A DNA stretch of 64,000 nt from Talpa occidentalis (GCF_014898055.3 NW_023601322.1:73808740-73872739); one strand, 5' to 3'; shown: positions 1 to 20,281, counted from the first letter of the stretch. The notes: generated by a model from the letters alone, not told the origin. Numbers and translations: made by a program.

Positions 1-456
1 TGGGGGCTTAGTAACGGGGGTGTCAGAAAGACCCACTTTCCGGGCTTGGCGGGTGAGGATTTTATAAAGAATGTAGAACAGTGGACCTTGCCCTAGACTG
101 GTGTCTGAGAGGGGCTCATTTTAGGATTGGGTGGCTCACTCGTGAAGTAATCGGTAAAGAGGCACCCGCTTAGCAGAGAGGCCCGCGTTTGCTACTTTGT
201 GGGGGCGCGTGGCCTTGCTTTTTGTCTCAACTCATCATAGCGCCAAAGATGGTTTACAGATTTCTGCCCAAGAGGAGACGATGGTGTCGCTGCTGCTTTC
301 TCCTAAGCGCTGTCCACCCGAACAACACGCTCTGTAGACGGGCGGGGTATTAAAAAAGTGATGCAGACGCATGAAATAATACAGCTAGCAGTGAGGAAAC
401 GGGTATTTGCCACTGTCAGCACGTCTCACAGCCGCCTGGCCTTCTTTCCCACGTCC

Positions 457-1219
457 TGGGGGGGGGGGCGCCAGGGAGGGCGAGGGGGGACAGGGGAGCG
501 TGGAGAGGAAGGAAGGAAGGGGAGAGGCTGGGGGAGGCGGGGACAGGGAAGCAGGGAGCAAGGGCAGGGGAGGGACGGAAGGGAGGAGGGCCAGGAGCAG
601 GTAAGGAAGGGCAGGGGGAAGGGGAGCTGAGGCTGGAGGAAGGAGGGTGGGCAGGAAGAAGGGAGGATGGGCATGGGGGGAGGGGAGAGAAGAAAGGGAG
701 GGGAGGGCCGAGGGGAGAGGAAGCCGGGGAAGAACTGTAGTGGAGGGAAGAGGAGGGCAAAAGCGGGGGAGGGAGGAGTGGCCGGGAAGAAGCAAGCAGA
801 GGGGGTGGAATAAATGGGGGAGGGAAGAATGGAGGAAGGAGAGGATGTGGGAAGGGGAGGGGAACAAGGGGTGGGGAAGAATGGGTGGGGTAGGAGGGAA
901 GGCAGGGGGGAGAAGGGGTAGAGGGGAGGGAGGGAAGAAGTGAGGAAGGGGTGGGAGGGGGAGGGAGGAGAGGAAGTGAACCAAGGGAGGGGTGAGGACC
1001 AGAAGGGGGGACAGGGGAGGGGGAAAGAGGCAGAGGGTGAGAAGGGGTGTGGCAGGAAGGGCAAGGTGCAAGGGGAGGGGACAGAGAGGAGGGAAGGGTG
1101 GGGAGGAAGGGGCGGGGCAGAGGGAGAAAAGGTCAGCAGGGAAGGGAGGGGGTGGGATGGGAGGGGGAGGGGACAGAGGAAGAGGGAGGAAGGGCAGGGG
1201 AAGAATCAAGGGGAGAAGG
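457..1219 (+). repeat. G-rich polypurine tract, block 1
   Basis: The + strand is almost exclusively G and A, in runs such as GGGGA, GGAAGG and GAGGGG, with only scattered C or T. It is a degenerate minisatellite-like or low-complexity polypurine/polypyrimidine tract. It opens with a run of ten or more G beside GCGCC near 457-472. The complementary strand gives long proline/serine/leucine-rich open frames only because CCC/CCT/TCC codons cannot make stops. These are not genes. Confidence 0.95.
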
Positions 1220-1685
1220 TGCTACAGGGCAGCCCCATCCAAAACGGGGTGCCTGACTGTGGGTCCTCACCCGGCGCTTAAAAGGGACTTAATACCCCGC
1301 TGCAGGCACACACAAAAGGTTCATAAAAGGTTTATTCACAAGGGAAGGGGAATTGAGGAAATGTGCACCTCAGGGAGAAAAGTGGGAGACAAAGTCTTAA
1401 ATGCTGCGTCCTACGGGATCCACCGACCTGGAAGCCCAAATGGCCCTCTGAGAGCTGGTCACGAGCCGTGAAGCCAGGAGGGGAGCGACAGAGCGAGAGA
1501 CACCAAGGCCCACGTGTCTGGTTTGATACCCAACCTGGCTGCTTCACTCCACCCTCAGGTCCCAGCCACCTTCCCTTGGGTGGTGACGGGATGTGTCTTT
1601 CCCAAGGTCCCGAGGGCTTTGGTCTGGGGTGGGGGTGGGGTCGGCAAAGCCTGCATGGGATTAGCTCAGGACATCCTTCCCCCTG
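1220..1685. other. Mixed-sequence island between polypurine blocks
   Basis: About 466 bases of ordinary complexity interrupt the polypurine tract. They contain all four bases, a T/C-rich stretch near 1,590 and a run of GGGGTGGGGGTGGGG near 1,626-1,640. I recognise no gene or repeat. TTAATACCCCGC at 1,289-1,300 is the exact reverse complement of GCGGGGTATTAA at 342-353, so the two 12-mers flank block 1 as an inverted pair. Confidence 0.7.
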
Positions 1686-4600
1686 ACAGAGGGAGGGAAA
1701 GGAGGGAAAAGCAGGATAAAGGAAGAAGGGGTGGGGAAGGAAGGGAGGAGGAGGTGCTGGGAAGGGGGTTAAGGGTGAGAGTGCAGAAGGGGGGAAGCTA
1801 AAAGGAGGCCCAGGAGGGAAGAGGCGGAAGGGGGGGAAAGGGAAGGCGAAAAGGGGAAGATGGGTGCAGAGGGAGGGAGGGTGAGAGGAGCAAGCAGGCA
1901 GAAGGGAGGAACTGGGGAAGAAGTGAGGAAGGGAAGGAACAGAGGGGGAGGGAGGCGGAGGAAGAACAAGGGAGTGGAGGGGAAGGTGAGAGCAGGAAGG
2001 GGAGGGGCCAGAGGAAGACTGAGGAGGGGCTGGGGAAGGAGGAAGTGAGGGGCAGGGGAGGGCGGAAAGGGAGGGAAGAGAGGGCAGGGGAGGGGAGGAA
2101 AGGGAGGTGAGGGGAAGGAAGGCAGGGGAAGAGGGGATGGGCAGAAGGGGAGGGCAAAGAGGAAGGGGTGGGGAAGCAAAGGGAGCAGAGGAGAGAACGC
2201 CCCTCCCCCCCAAAGGCAGGAGGGGTGGGGCAGAAAGGAGGAAGGGGTGGGGAGAAGGAAGTGGGGAAGAGGAGGGGCAGGGCAAGGGTGGGGCTGGAGG
2301 GAGGACAGGGGTGGGCAAGCAGGGAGGAAACAGAGGGCGGTGGAAAGGGGAAGAGAGGAGGCAGGCCCGGGACTGGAGGGGGACAGGAAGAGGGGAGCTG
2401 GCAGGGCAGGGACAAGGGGAGAGGAAGGAAGGAAGGAAGGTGGAGGGAGGAAGGGGCAGGAGGGAGGGGAGGGGACGATGTGGGAAAGGGGCTGATTAGA
2501 AGGGAGGGGACAAGGAGAAGGGCAAGAAGGGAGGACCCGCGTGGGCGTGAGGAAGGGGCAGGGAGAGAGGGAGGGTCAGAGGGGTGTGAGGGGAGAAGGG
2601 ATAAAGGGAAGGGGAGAGGAGAGGAGTGGGAAGGGATGAGGGAAGGGCGGGCAAGAGGGGTGGAGGGGAGAGTGGGGAAGGAAGAAGGGGAAGGGGTAGA
2701 TTAGAAGAGGGCGGGGAGGGAAGTGAGTAAAAGGGTCAGAAGGGTGCAAGGGGAGGGGAGAAGGGAGAGGTAGATGGAAGGGGCGGGGTAGAGGGGAGGA
2801 AGGGGGGAAGCAGAGAGCTGGAGGAAGGGAGGGGAAGAAGTGGGGAAGGGGAAGACTGGGAGGAAGAGGGTGGAAGTGAGGAAAAGGGGTCAGAAGGGGG
2901 GAAGCTGAGGGGTGGCAGGGAAGAAGGGGGAGGGGGGAAACTGGAGGGGAAGAGGGTGGGGAAGTGCGAAAAGGGCGCAAGGGGAGCGGTAGATGGGAGG
3001 AAGGGGAGAAGGAAGGGGTGGGTGGAGCGGGTAGTGAGGGGAAGAGAGGGAGGAAGTGGAGGGGAGAAAAGGGATGGAAGGGAGGAAGGGACGGAGGGGA
3101 TGGGGGAAAGGGGAGAAGGGAGGAACTGGAGAAGACATGTGAAAGGGGACGATGAGAGGGGGGAGGAAGGGGAGGAGGGGAGGAATGGGAAGGAGGAAGG
3201 GGAGGGGAGGAAGGGAGGGGAGAAAAGGGATGAAGGGAAGGGGAAGAAGAGGGGAGGAAGTGAGAAAGGGGAGACGAGGGGCAGGGAGGGTCAGAAGGGT
3301 GTGAGGGGAAAAGGAAAAAGGGGAGGGTAGGAGGGCCAAGCAGGGAGGAGGGGAGAAAGGGAATAGGCGGGATGAAAGGAAGGGAGGAGGAAGGGGAAGT
3401 GAGAAAAGGGAGGGCCAAGGGGAGAGGGGGGAGGGGAGAAGGAGAAAGGCAGGGAGGGGTGGGAGGTAGAGGGAGGGGAAGGGTAGAGAGTAGATGAGAG
3501 GAGGGGGTGGAGGGTAAAAGGGGGGAAGCAGAGGGCTGTGGAGGAGAAGGGAGGGAGGAGGGGGTAGAAGGGGCAGGGTGGGCGAACGAAGGAGGAATTG
3601 GAGAAGTGGGAAAGGGGATAATTAGGGTGGGGAGTGAGGAAGAGGAAGGGAGGTGGGGGAGGGAGGGTCAGAGGGGTGCAAGGGGAGGGGAAGGGAGGGG
3701 CGGGGTGGAAGGGGAGTGGATGAAGGAGGGAGGGTAGGAGGGAGGGAATAAGGGGAAGGGAGACAAGGGATGGAAGGGGAGGGGTAGGAGGGAAAAGGCA
3801 GGGCAAGGGGACAAGGGAGAAAGGGGAGGGACAGAAGGAAGGGGGGGAAGGACGTGAGGGAGCAGACAAGGGGAGGAAAGAGCAGCCGGGGAAGGAGAGG
3901 TGAGGGCTGCTGACAGGGGGGAAGCAAGGGGCACAGACAAGGGGAAGAGAGGCGGCAGGGCGGGCGGTGAGGAGGAAGCGGGGAAAGGCGCAGAAGAGAA
4001 GGGACAAAGGGATAAAGAGGGCCGGGTGGGTGAGGAAGAAGGTGGCTCCAGGCTGGCAGGGGCTGCGGAAGGAAGGGGGAGAAAGGAGGCAAGAGGGCAG
4101 GAAAGAAGGGGCAGGGTGTGGGGGAAGGGAAAGGGGAGGAAGGGGATAAGGAGGAAGACTAGGGGAGAAACAGGAAAGCGGTGGGGGGAGGGAGGGAGCG
4201 GAGAGGATGAAAGGGGGAATGTCATGGGGGGGAAGGAGGGAAGGGATGCGGGAGGCAGAGGAGGGAAGGGTGGGGTAGAAGGGCAGGGAGAGAAATGGAA
4301 GGGGGAGAGGAGGGGAGCATAAGATGGGAGGGGAGAGAGGGACAGGACGGAGGAAGAGGTGGGGGAGGAGGAGGGCAGGGGAAGAAGGGGAGCGGAGGCT
4401 AACAGGGAGGGTTAGAGGGGAGGGGAGGGGGAAGACGGGCAGCAGGTAAGGACAAAGGAGGTGGAAAGAAGCAAGGGGTGGGGAGGAGGGAGGAGGGGAG
4501 GTCATGGGAAGGAAGGAGGAGGAGTGCGGAGGACGTGCAGGAAGGGGCAGGGAAGGAAGGAAGGGCAGGAGGTGGGGAAGGAAGATGGCAGACAGGTGGG

Positions 4601-5460
4601 GACAAAGGGAGGAAGTGGAATAAAGGAGGAAGGGGCGGGAAGGAGGAAGCGGAGGGGAAGGGGTGAAGGGCAGGGAGATGAGGGGAGGGAAGGGGCGGGG
4701 AAGAAGGTGGTGGGGGAAGGCAAGAAAGGGGGAAGGCGGCGGGGGAGAGCAGAGAGGAGGGGAGGGAAGAAGGAAGGAGAGTGAGGTGACAGGAAGGAAG
4801 GGGGGGAGGGGAAGATGGTGGAAGGAGGACAAGGAGGAATGGGTGGGAAGAGGGAGAGATGGAGAAGAAGTGGGGAGGGAGGGCAGAAGGAGGCGGTGGG
4901 AATGGAGGGGGGTGGAAAGGGAAGGTGGGAAAGACCAGGGTGGGGTAGGAGGGGTTCGGCCAGTGGCCAGTGGCCGGGAAAGAAGAGGGCGGGAGGGAGG
5001 CGGAGGAGTGGAGGGTGGAGGGAAGGCAGGGATGGAGAGTCCGGGGAGGAGAAGGAGTGGGTGGAGGGAGGAGGCGAGGGGAGAAGGGAGGAGGAGGAAG
5101 GGCTGGGAAGATGGTGGAAGGGGAGGGAGGGAGGAAGGGCAGGTGGGCAGGGGAGCGGAAGGAAGTGGATTGGGAGGAGGGGCTAGAGGAGGAAGAGGAG
5201 GGCCGAAGGGTGGGGGAGAAGGGGATGGGGAGGGATGGGGAGAAAGGGGAGGACTGGAGGAAGCAGGGCACAGGAGGGGGGAGCGGGGAGAGGGAAGGTG
5301 GGGTGTCGGGGCCCAGGGAGGGTGACAGAGGGAAGGCACGAGGAAGTGGTGGGGGGGGCGGAGGAGAGGGAGGGCGAGCAGGACAGACGGGAAGGGTGGG
5401 GAGCGAGTGAGGACGTGCAGGGCTGCAGGAGGACATGGGAAGGGGGAAGGGGGAGGGGAA
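1686..5460 (+). repeat. G-rich polypurine tract, block 2 (about 3.8 kb)
   Basis: Nearly continuous purine sequence on the + strand, built from GGAAGGGG, GGGGAGG and GAAGAAG phrases. A longer phrase, GGGTCAGA followed by a G-run, recurs at 2,573, 2,733, 2,887, 3,288 and 3,665, which points to a decayed higher-order minisatellite. It lies in an FSTL4 intron with the purine strand as the sense strand. Four or more closely spaced G-runs occur throughout, so G-quadruplex and intramolecular triplex potential is high (inference). Collapse or misassembly in such a tract is a real possibility. Confidence 0.95.
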
Positions 5461-5703
5461 GCTTACCTTTCCGCAGTGCTGCTCCCTCTGCAGGTGTCTC
5501 CTCTCCTACCCCACCCCACCCCCTCATGCCCGCTCCCCTCCCCACCTCCGTGCCCCCCCGCCTGCTGTGCAGGCTGCTGTGGACAGGGTGAGCGGCCTGG
5601 GGCCCGGGAGACGCAGGACACCACGAAGGCCCACAGAGGAGGCAGAATCCGGGGAAGTACCTCCCCGTGTGTCTCATGGGAGACGAGGGCAAAGAAGGTT
5701 TTT

Positions 5704-5736
5704 CCCCCCCCCCCCCACACACACACACACACACAC
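5704..5736 (+). repeat. Poly(C) followed by (CA)n microsatellite
   Basis: A run of about 13 C merges into roughly ten CA dinucleotides. This is a simple-sequence repeat just downstream of the polypurine block. Confidence 0.95.
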
Positions 5737-5769
5737 TTCTAGAAGCTCTGTTTCTTTGTGATTTTCTGC

Positions 5770-6250
5770 TTCGAGCAGTGTGGAAACCAGGAGCGCAGAC
5801 CCGGGGGTGGACACTGCCGCCCGGCAGCAGCTGCGCAATGGCCGCGCCCTCCCGTCACAGGCCCGGCTAGAGCCCGGCCAGGGCTGGCCTCGCCCTCCGC
5901 CCGCTCCTCCTCACTAGCCACCTCGGGGCTCACCCAGGCGTCAGGCGGGGACACTGGCACGGGGAGCCGGAAGCCGCGCAGGCGAAGGCTGAGGAGCAGC
6001 GTGTGCAAAGCCCGGGCTTGGAAGCTCCCAGACATGGACACGCCACCCCACACCTCCGGGGAAGCCCCGCCGCCTGCAGCCTGTGGGGAGCTGAGGTGGG
6101 GCTTAGGGCTGACGCCCGCGGCGGGTGGCGGCGCAGGCCTCAGTGTAACTCCGTTTAAGCCGTGCCAGTCGCTGTGCGCCAAGGCCTGGTCTAGCTCAGT
6201 ACCCACGCACTTGCCAGCGTCCAGCAGCATGGGGGCGCCGGGGTGCCCCA
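5770..6250. other. CpG-rich patch inside the intron
   Basis: This part contains many CpG dinucleotides (GCGC, CCGC, CGGCG, GCCGCGCCC) in GC-rich, non-repetitive sequence, unlike the surrounding intron. It resembles a small intragenic CpG island. No TATA box or open frame with recognisable homology is seen. It could be an intragenic regulatory element or simply a GC-rich segment. I did not measure observed/expected CpG. Confidence 0.45.
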
Positions 6251-6297
6251 TCATTTGCACGCAGGTGCTGGTGCCACAAAGAAGGTCCCTTTTTTTA

Positions 6298-6480
6298 CTC
6301 ACTAATTCATTCAACGAGTATATTTTCAGCACGAATCCAGTGCCACGCACGCCACTAGCTACACTGCCCTAGGGCCAAGGACGGAGCAGTGAGTCCAACC
6401 AAGGTCTGCTGGGCCGGGGCTGCAGCCTATGCCGGGAGAGGCGAAGCAGAGGTAGACCCGTGAGCGCCCGCAGCCCCGGG
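6298..6480 (-). mobile_element. L2 LINE 3' end relic
   Basis: The sequence CACTAATTCATTCAACGAGT, then TTTTCAGCACG and GTGCCACGCACGCC, follows the reverse complement of the L2 3' end (tandem CATT units, 'sites per last' motif, GTGCCAGGCAC-like core). It is an old, diverged copy on the - strand. Confidence 0.6.
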
Positions 6481-7461
6481 GGAATGAACCCTGCAGCAGG
6501 ACCAGAAGCTCTCGCTTGCCTGCAGAATAGAGAAAACCAAAGGAAAGGCCACGCAAAAGACAAAGCTTGCAAGCAGCCTTAGATCCGCAGGGGTGGGGTG
6601 GAGGGTCCAGAACAGGGGAGGAAGAGCACAAGTAGGGGGAGGGGGAGAGGGCTGCGGCTCCCGTGAGGTCGGGGCTGGTCTGGATGCTGCTTCTGCAGTG
6701 ACGGGCGTGTGGCTTGAGCCAAGGTGACACAAGGGACATGTGGAATTCTAGGTGTCTCCTGCAGGTCAGGCTGACATGATTTCTCATGCGCTGGACGTTG
6801 AGGGCTGAGGACCCTGGGAGAAAAAGGAGTGAGCGATGACCACAGAGTAGTTGGTGTAAGGAAGTGAAATATCAGAGCTGCCATGTTTGCATGGCATGAG
6901 CAAGACTGGGAGGCGAAACGGAGGGTCGAAAGGGGCCTTAGAGGCGCGAGAGGAACATGGAACCACCGTGGAGTACTTGGCTGATCCAGCCAGCGCTCAG
7001 GAGAGGCTGACCACAGCTCTGACTGCGGAAGCTGTACGCGCGGAGATTGTATTTCAAGCCGAAGGTGTGGCTCAGATAAGCAAAGGAAGTTGCATTTTAG
7101 AGAAGAAAAGTCTCCAGGAGCGAGCCCTGAACATTCTAAGGGCAGCAAACTCATGAGGACCGAGCAAGAGAAGGCGCAGCCACCGGGGTGGGCGGAGGGA
7201 CGGAGGAGCAGTGTCGCGCAGGAGTTCCCGGCACAGAAAAGGATGCTGGGGTCAGAGACCAAGAGCCCCCGATGGCCTGGGTGGCAACACCGCTTTGTGG
7301 TGAGGATGAAAGCAGAGGGAGAGGGTTCCAGAAGGAGCAGGTGGAGGGTGAAGTGCTGGAAATGATGGGGGGGCGGGAGGAGGGAGCTAGGAAGATTCTG
7401 GACCTGGCTGCTGACCGGAGGGCTGCAGTGGCAGACAGAGGCTGAGCATGGAAGGAGGTAA

Positions 7462-7938
<477 letters not shown>

Positions 7939-8190
7939 TGAACTGCAGTTCTAGTCCGGGGAACGGAGGGAGTAGAGAAGGATTTTGAATTGACCCTTCC
8001 TCGGGCAGTGACCAGAGCCTGAGGGCTAAATGCCCAGTGGGAGTCGGCCGGCCATGGGAGCAAAGGGAAGAGCAGCTGCAGTGAGGCAGGCGCTGGGGGA
8101 GAGGGATGAGGCTCGGAGGTCAGCACCAACAAAGGTGGGGGGTGGAGGACTGAAGGGTGCAGCAGCCCAATTAAGAAGAGATTAGAAGAG

Positions 8191-8463
8191 GGGCCTCCCT
8201 GGTGGCGCAAGGGTAAGTTAAGCACCACACTATGAAGCTATCCGCACCTCTGCAGCACGGGTTCAATCCCTGGCCAGGGCGGTGACCCACATGGCGCGCA
8301 GACCTCTCCTGACTCGCCCGCTGCTCCCCTGAGCAGTGCATTTCGGTCAATCTGCCTGCTCTGTTCTCCACTCTGTCTGTGGTGAATCCTCTCACCCCCA
8401 CACCTCTGGCCTGTGCCCCAGCTCTTGTGTGCATACATAAATACATCTTTAAAAAAAAAAAAA
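8191..8463 (+). mobile_element. tRNA-derived SINE (subfamily A)
   Basis: Starts GGGCCTCCCTGGTGGCGCAA, has the GGTTCAATCCC B box, and ends ...CATCTTT plus poly(A). Flanked by an imperfect duplication, AAGAGATTAGAAGA before and AAGAGATCAGAAGA after. Subfamily A is marked by AAGGGTTAAG-type heads, the GCCAGGGAG core and a TGCATA-type tail. Confidence 0.95.
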
Positions 8464-10423
8464 GGTAAGAGATCAGAAGAACTAACCAGCCGAGGATGAG
8501 GACGCTAGCGGCAGAGGCAGAGGAGTGATCAGCTTGTTGATGTTTTAAACATGGACCGCAAAAGTTTTTCTGCTGGTTCATGTAAAGTTTGAGAGAGGAA
8601 TCAAGTTTTACCTCAGCATAAAAAACAGTAAAATACGCTGTAGGCTAAACTGATGCCGTTTCCTGGGTGTGGCAGGATGGACAACGGCCCAGGAGCCCAG
8701 ACCCCGCGAATGTCGGCTCATGTGCAGCACAAGTGAGCTTGCGCCCAAGTGACTCGGGATGTGCAATGATTACCCGGATTAGCTGGGTGAGCGGTCACTG
8801 CGAGCACAGGTGTCTGGGGGCAAGGCGGGAGGGAGAGACACGATGTGAGGAGACCACGCAGGGAGGAAGAACATCAGGAGAGGGTGGTACTTCTGATGCC
8901 CGGAAAATGGTCAACGGTGGTGGTTGCTACTGGGAGCACCCGTATGTCGCAGAGACAGAGAGCTCACCTTTGGGCATGGGCCGCTTGGCAGGAGCAGGTG
9001 GCGACTACAAGCCCGAGGGGGTGGATTCCAGAGAGAAAGGAGGTGAGCAAGTAGAGCTAGTGACTGTAGACAACCACGTGGACAAGCTGAGCTGTAACGG
9101 TGGGTGAAAGGAGACCAGTGAGGCAGAAGCCGCAAGAGCAAGCCAAGGCGACTTGCTTAGGCAACATCACGCCGTTTGTCTGCGGGGAAAAGCCGCTGCT
9201 GCAATTCTTCCCTTCCTCGTGCATCACCGAGGTGAGCGGGAGTCGGTGGACCCCAGCGCACACACAGAGAGGCAGCCTTATGTAAAAGCATATTCCCTCT
9301 GTAACAGGAGGAGCGGGCGGTGTGGGGGCACCGGTGCACGGGGGATACGAGTGCCACTTGGATCAAGCTTCTCTTCTGCCTGCTTTCATTTTCTCATTGG
9401 AAGAAAAAAATAAGGAAAATCATCTCCAAGGCAAGGGGTGAAAGTTGTATGTGACATTAACTTTACTATTGTCCAGGAAATTTATAGTGAGCCCAGGGAG
9501 GCCGGGAGTCTTTTTCCCAGCATGCTCAGCTGTCCAGGTTCAGGCTTATTTTAGGGATAAAATTAGATTTAACCAAGATTGTGGATTTTCCTGGCCAAAA
9601 AAAAAAAAAAAAGAGACTTTCTGGCTATTTTTTGTTATTGATTTCCCTTGCCAGAGATCACACTCTGAATTATTTCAAGCCTTGGAAGCTTGCTTTATGA
9701 CCCAGCCTCTGATCAATTTTGGTAAGAGTGTGTATTCTGATATTGTAGACATCTGCACCTGTCACTGTGTGGATATACTCCTACATGTGGAACATTCCTC
9801 CATTCTGTTGTTTGGCTCTTCTACGTGATTTTTCTGTCCTCTTAGTCTGTCAGCTGCTGTGTGAGTTCTACCCATTTCTGCTTTAAGATTGTAGTACCTT
9901 TGGAGGTAAGGGGGAGACTCCTTTATTCTTACAAAGTACCCCATCTTGTCTCTGGCAATGCTTCTCACCTGAAATTCTACTTTTGCCTAATACTAGGACA
10001 GTTGAGCTAAATCAGATTTTGATAAGGGCTCCATACTATCATTTCTTTATCCTCCTACTTTCAACATCTGTGTGTTCATATCCTTAAGGTAGTCTTCTAT
10101 AGAGCACATGTAATTGGGTTCTGGTTTTTATCTAGTGTAATAATCTTGCTCCTTTACCCAGAATATTTGATACTTTCATGTTCTATTTTATGATGAACCT
10201 GAGCATGGTAGTCTTCATTTGTTCTGACTGGGGGATTGCAGAGATTCTTAATCTTTCCCTGGACTGGAAAATTCTCAGCAATTTCTTCAAATCACATCTA
10301 TTCTGCTGTCTTATTCTCTCTTTACTCATCTTTGGGAACTCTATTTCACAGAGAAAAGGAAAAAGTTAGGCCATCCCATTCCTACATGTCTCTTTCCTTA
10401 CTTTCCATCCTTTTTAAACTCTA

Positions 10424-10671
10424 AATTGTTTTTTTTTTTTTTTTTTCATCGAAGAACTGGGATGTAGGCCAGAGGTGTGGGGGGTGAGAGGACTCACCAG
10501 AGACAGAGTGGGGAGCAGAACAGGCTGATTCACTAAAACACACTGCTGAGGGGAACAGTGGGCAACTTAGGAGAGGTCTGTTGCGCCATGTGGGTAGCTC
10601 CCTGGCCAGCCAGGGATCAGGCCTTTGCAGTGATAGTGCTGAGACTTAACCCCTAGGCCACCAGGGAGGCC
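10424..10671 (-). mobile_element. tRNA-derived SINE, reverse orientation
   Basis: Begins with poly(T) and ends CCACCAGGGAGGCC, the reverse complement of the SINE head. It is flanked by a perfect 15-bp target-site duplication CCTTTTTAAACTCTA (10,409-10,423 and 10,672-10,686), so the insertion is bona fide. Confidence 0.96.
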
Positions 10672-10762
10672 CCTTTTTAAACTCTATTTGGTTATGTTCT
10701 ACCAACCTGTCTCTTAGTTCTCTATCTTCTGGTGTATCTAACAGGGATTCAACAAAATCTAT

Positions 10763-11005
10763 TATTTTTTTTTAAGATTTATTTATACAAGAACCGGGTA
10801 CAGTCAGAGGCACGGGAGGGTGAGAGAATTCACCAGAGACAGAGCGGGGAGCAGAACAGGCAGACGGACCAAAGCAGGCGAGGCAGGAGAGGTCTGCCCC
10901 ACCACGTGGGTTTCTCCCTGGCCGGCCGCGGATCGAACCGCGCTGCAGAGGCTGTGGACAGCTTCACAGCGCTGCGCTGTACGCGCTGCACCACCGGGGA
11001 AGCCC
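10763..11005 (-). mobile_element. tRNA-derived SINE (subfamily B), reverse orientation
   Basis: Poly(T), AAGATTTATTTATACAAGAA, then the body, ending CACCGGGGAAGCCC. It lies 91 bp after the previous SINE in the same orientation. The flanking duplication is weak (CTATTA versus CTATTC). Confidence 0.93.
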
Positions 11006-12106
11006 TGCTATTCATTTCTTAATTACAGGTATTGCTTATTTCACTTGTGGAATTTCTTACCATAATAAATTCTTAATTATCTTTTTATGCTGCTGTGGGT
11101 CTGTATCAGTCAAAGAAGAGTAGAAAGTGAACCCTTTTAAGTACTTAGTTGAAGACTGAGTTGAGGCTTTTGTAAGGCTTCTTCTGGCTTTGAACCACTC
11201 CTAGTCCTGGGGTGCAGCCCCATGGGATGCTTAGCTGACAGCCTAGACTACTCCCCAGTTACTTTCCCTTTCCAGGTCTCTGCTCTCAGCACACTGAGGC
11301 TGTAGAAAACTGTGTTCCAACTTTTGCTTCCTCTCTCAAGTCTGCTCAGCTCGTGAAGTATGATGGGGGAAGGTGAAACAAAGGGTAGAAAGAATGACGA
11401 CAGTCCAATCTTTAGGGGAGTATTGCTGTGAAGGGAGGAAATTGGGGTAGCTGGAGGGAGAGGTGTAGTCCAGAGGAGATTTTTCGAAGAGACAAAATAC
11501 AAGAGAAGTCGGTACAGTGTCACCGCGGGCTCAGGACTGGGGATGAGGAAGCCCTGAGCCGCGGAAGACAGTGCCCGACCCTGGAGCCTCTGGAGAATGA
11601 AAGGAAGCCGCTGGAGAAATGAACAGAGGACCCAGGCTTGTGAAGTTGGGGGGAGGGACGACACACGGCCTCCACACGAAGCTTCAGGGGATCAGAGGTT
11701 TTAATTAGAACAAGAAAGCAAAAAGGAGACTTCAAAGGTGGTGAAGAATGAAGAGGAAATGTGTGCTAGCAGGGAGGAGGGCTGGGAAGGTGTAGCGTTC
11801 AGTGCCGGAGTGGAGGTGAGCCCCAGAGGAATGAGTTCTGCACTGCTCGGAGTCTGCTGGGTAACGTGAAGCCAGGCTGTTGCGTGAGCTCACCCAAGAG
11901 GGTGCAGCCAGACAGGCCAGGGGTGGCAGCCTGCACCCGGCGGCGGCCAAGCAACAGAAGCCAGGAAGCTGCGTGGCCAAGTCAAGAAAATGCTCCCAGA
12001 CAGGAGTTGCCCGTGTGGTACCCTGCGGGGATGTCAAGTAAGAGGGGGAGGACAAAGCGATCTCTTCATTTGCTGGAAGGGCTAGGGCAGTTCAGCGCAA
12101 GGGTAA

Positions 12107-20281
<8,175 letters not shown>

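Larger units (their letters stand above)
9590..11090 (-). mobile_element. Old L1 LINE fragment, interrupted by two SINEs
   Basis: Read on the reverse strand, the segment follows mammalian L1 ORF2 wording. An example is the + strand text around 9,930-10,000: ACAAAGTACCCCATCTTGTC then TCTCTGGCAATGCTTCTCAC. Frames are destroyed by stops and indels. Two SINEs are inserted into it (10,424-10,671 and 10,763-11,005). The assignment of the last few hundred bases is less certain. Confidence 0.7.

Noticed and set aside
647..5325. + strand glycine/arginine/glutamate-rich open frames in the purine tract
   Set aside because: Low-complexity translation of GGA/GAG/AGG repeats; not a protein gene.
385..5436. 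Long - strand open frames (up to about 680 codons) rich in proline, serine and leucine
   Set aside because: They exist only because the complement of a G/A tract is C/T-rich and cannot form stop codons. Composition is pure low complexity, there are no domains or splice structure, and overlapping frames are equally open.
5461..5590. A small exon between CCTCTGCAG and GTGAGC
   Set aside because: Splice-like signals occur, but the sequence between is simple C-rich text with no FSTL-like peptide.
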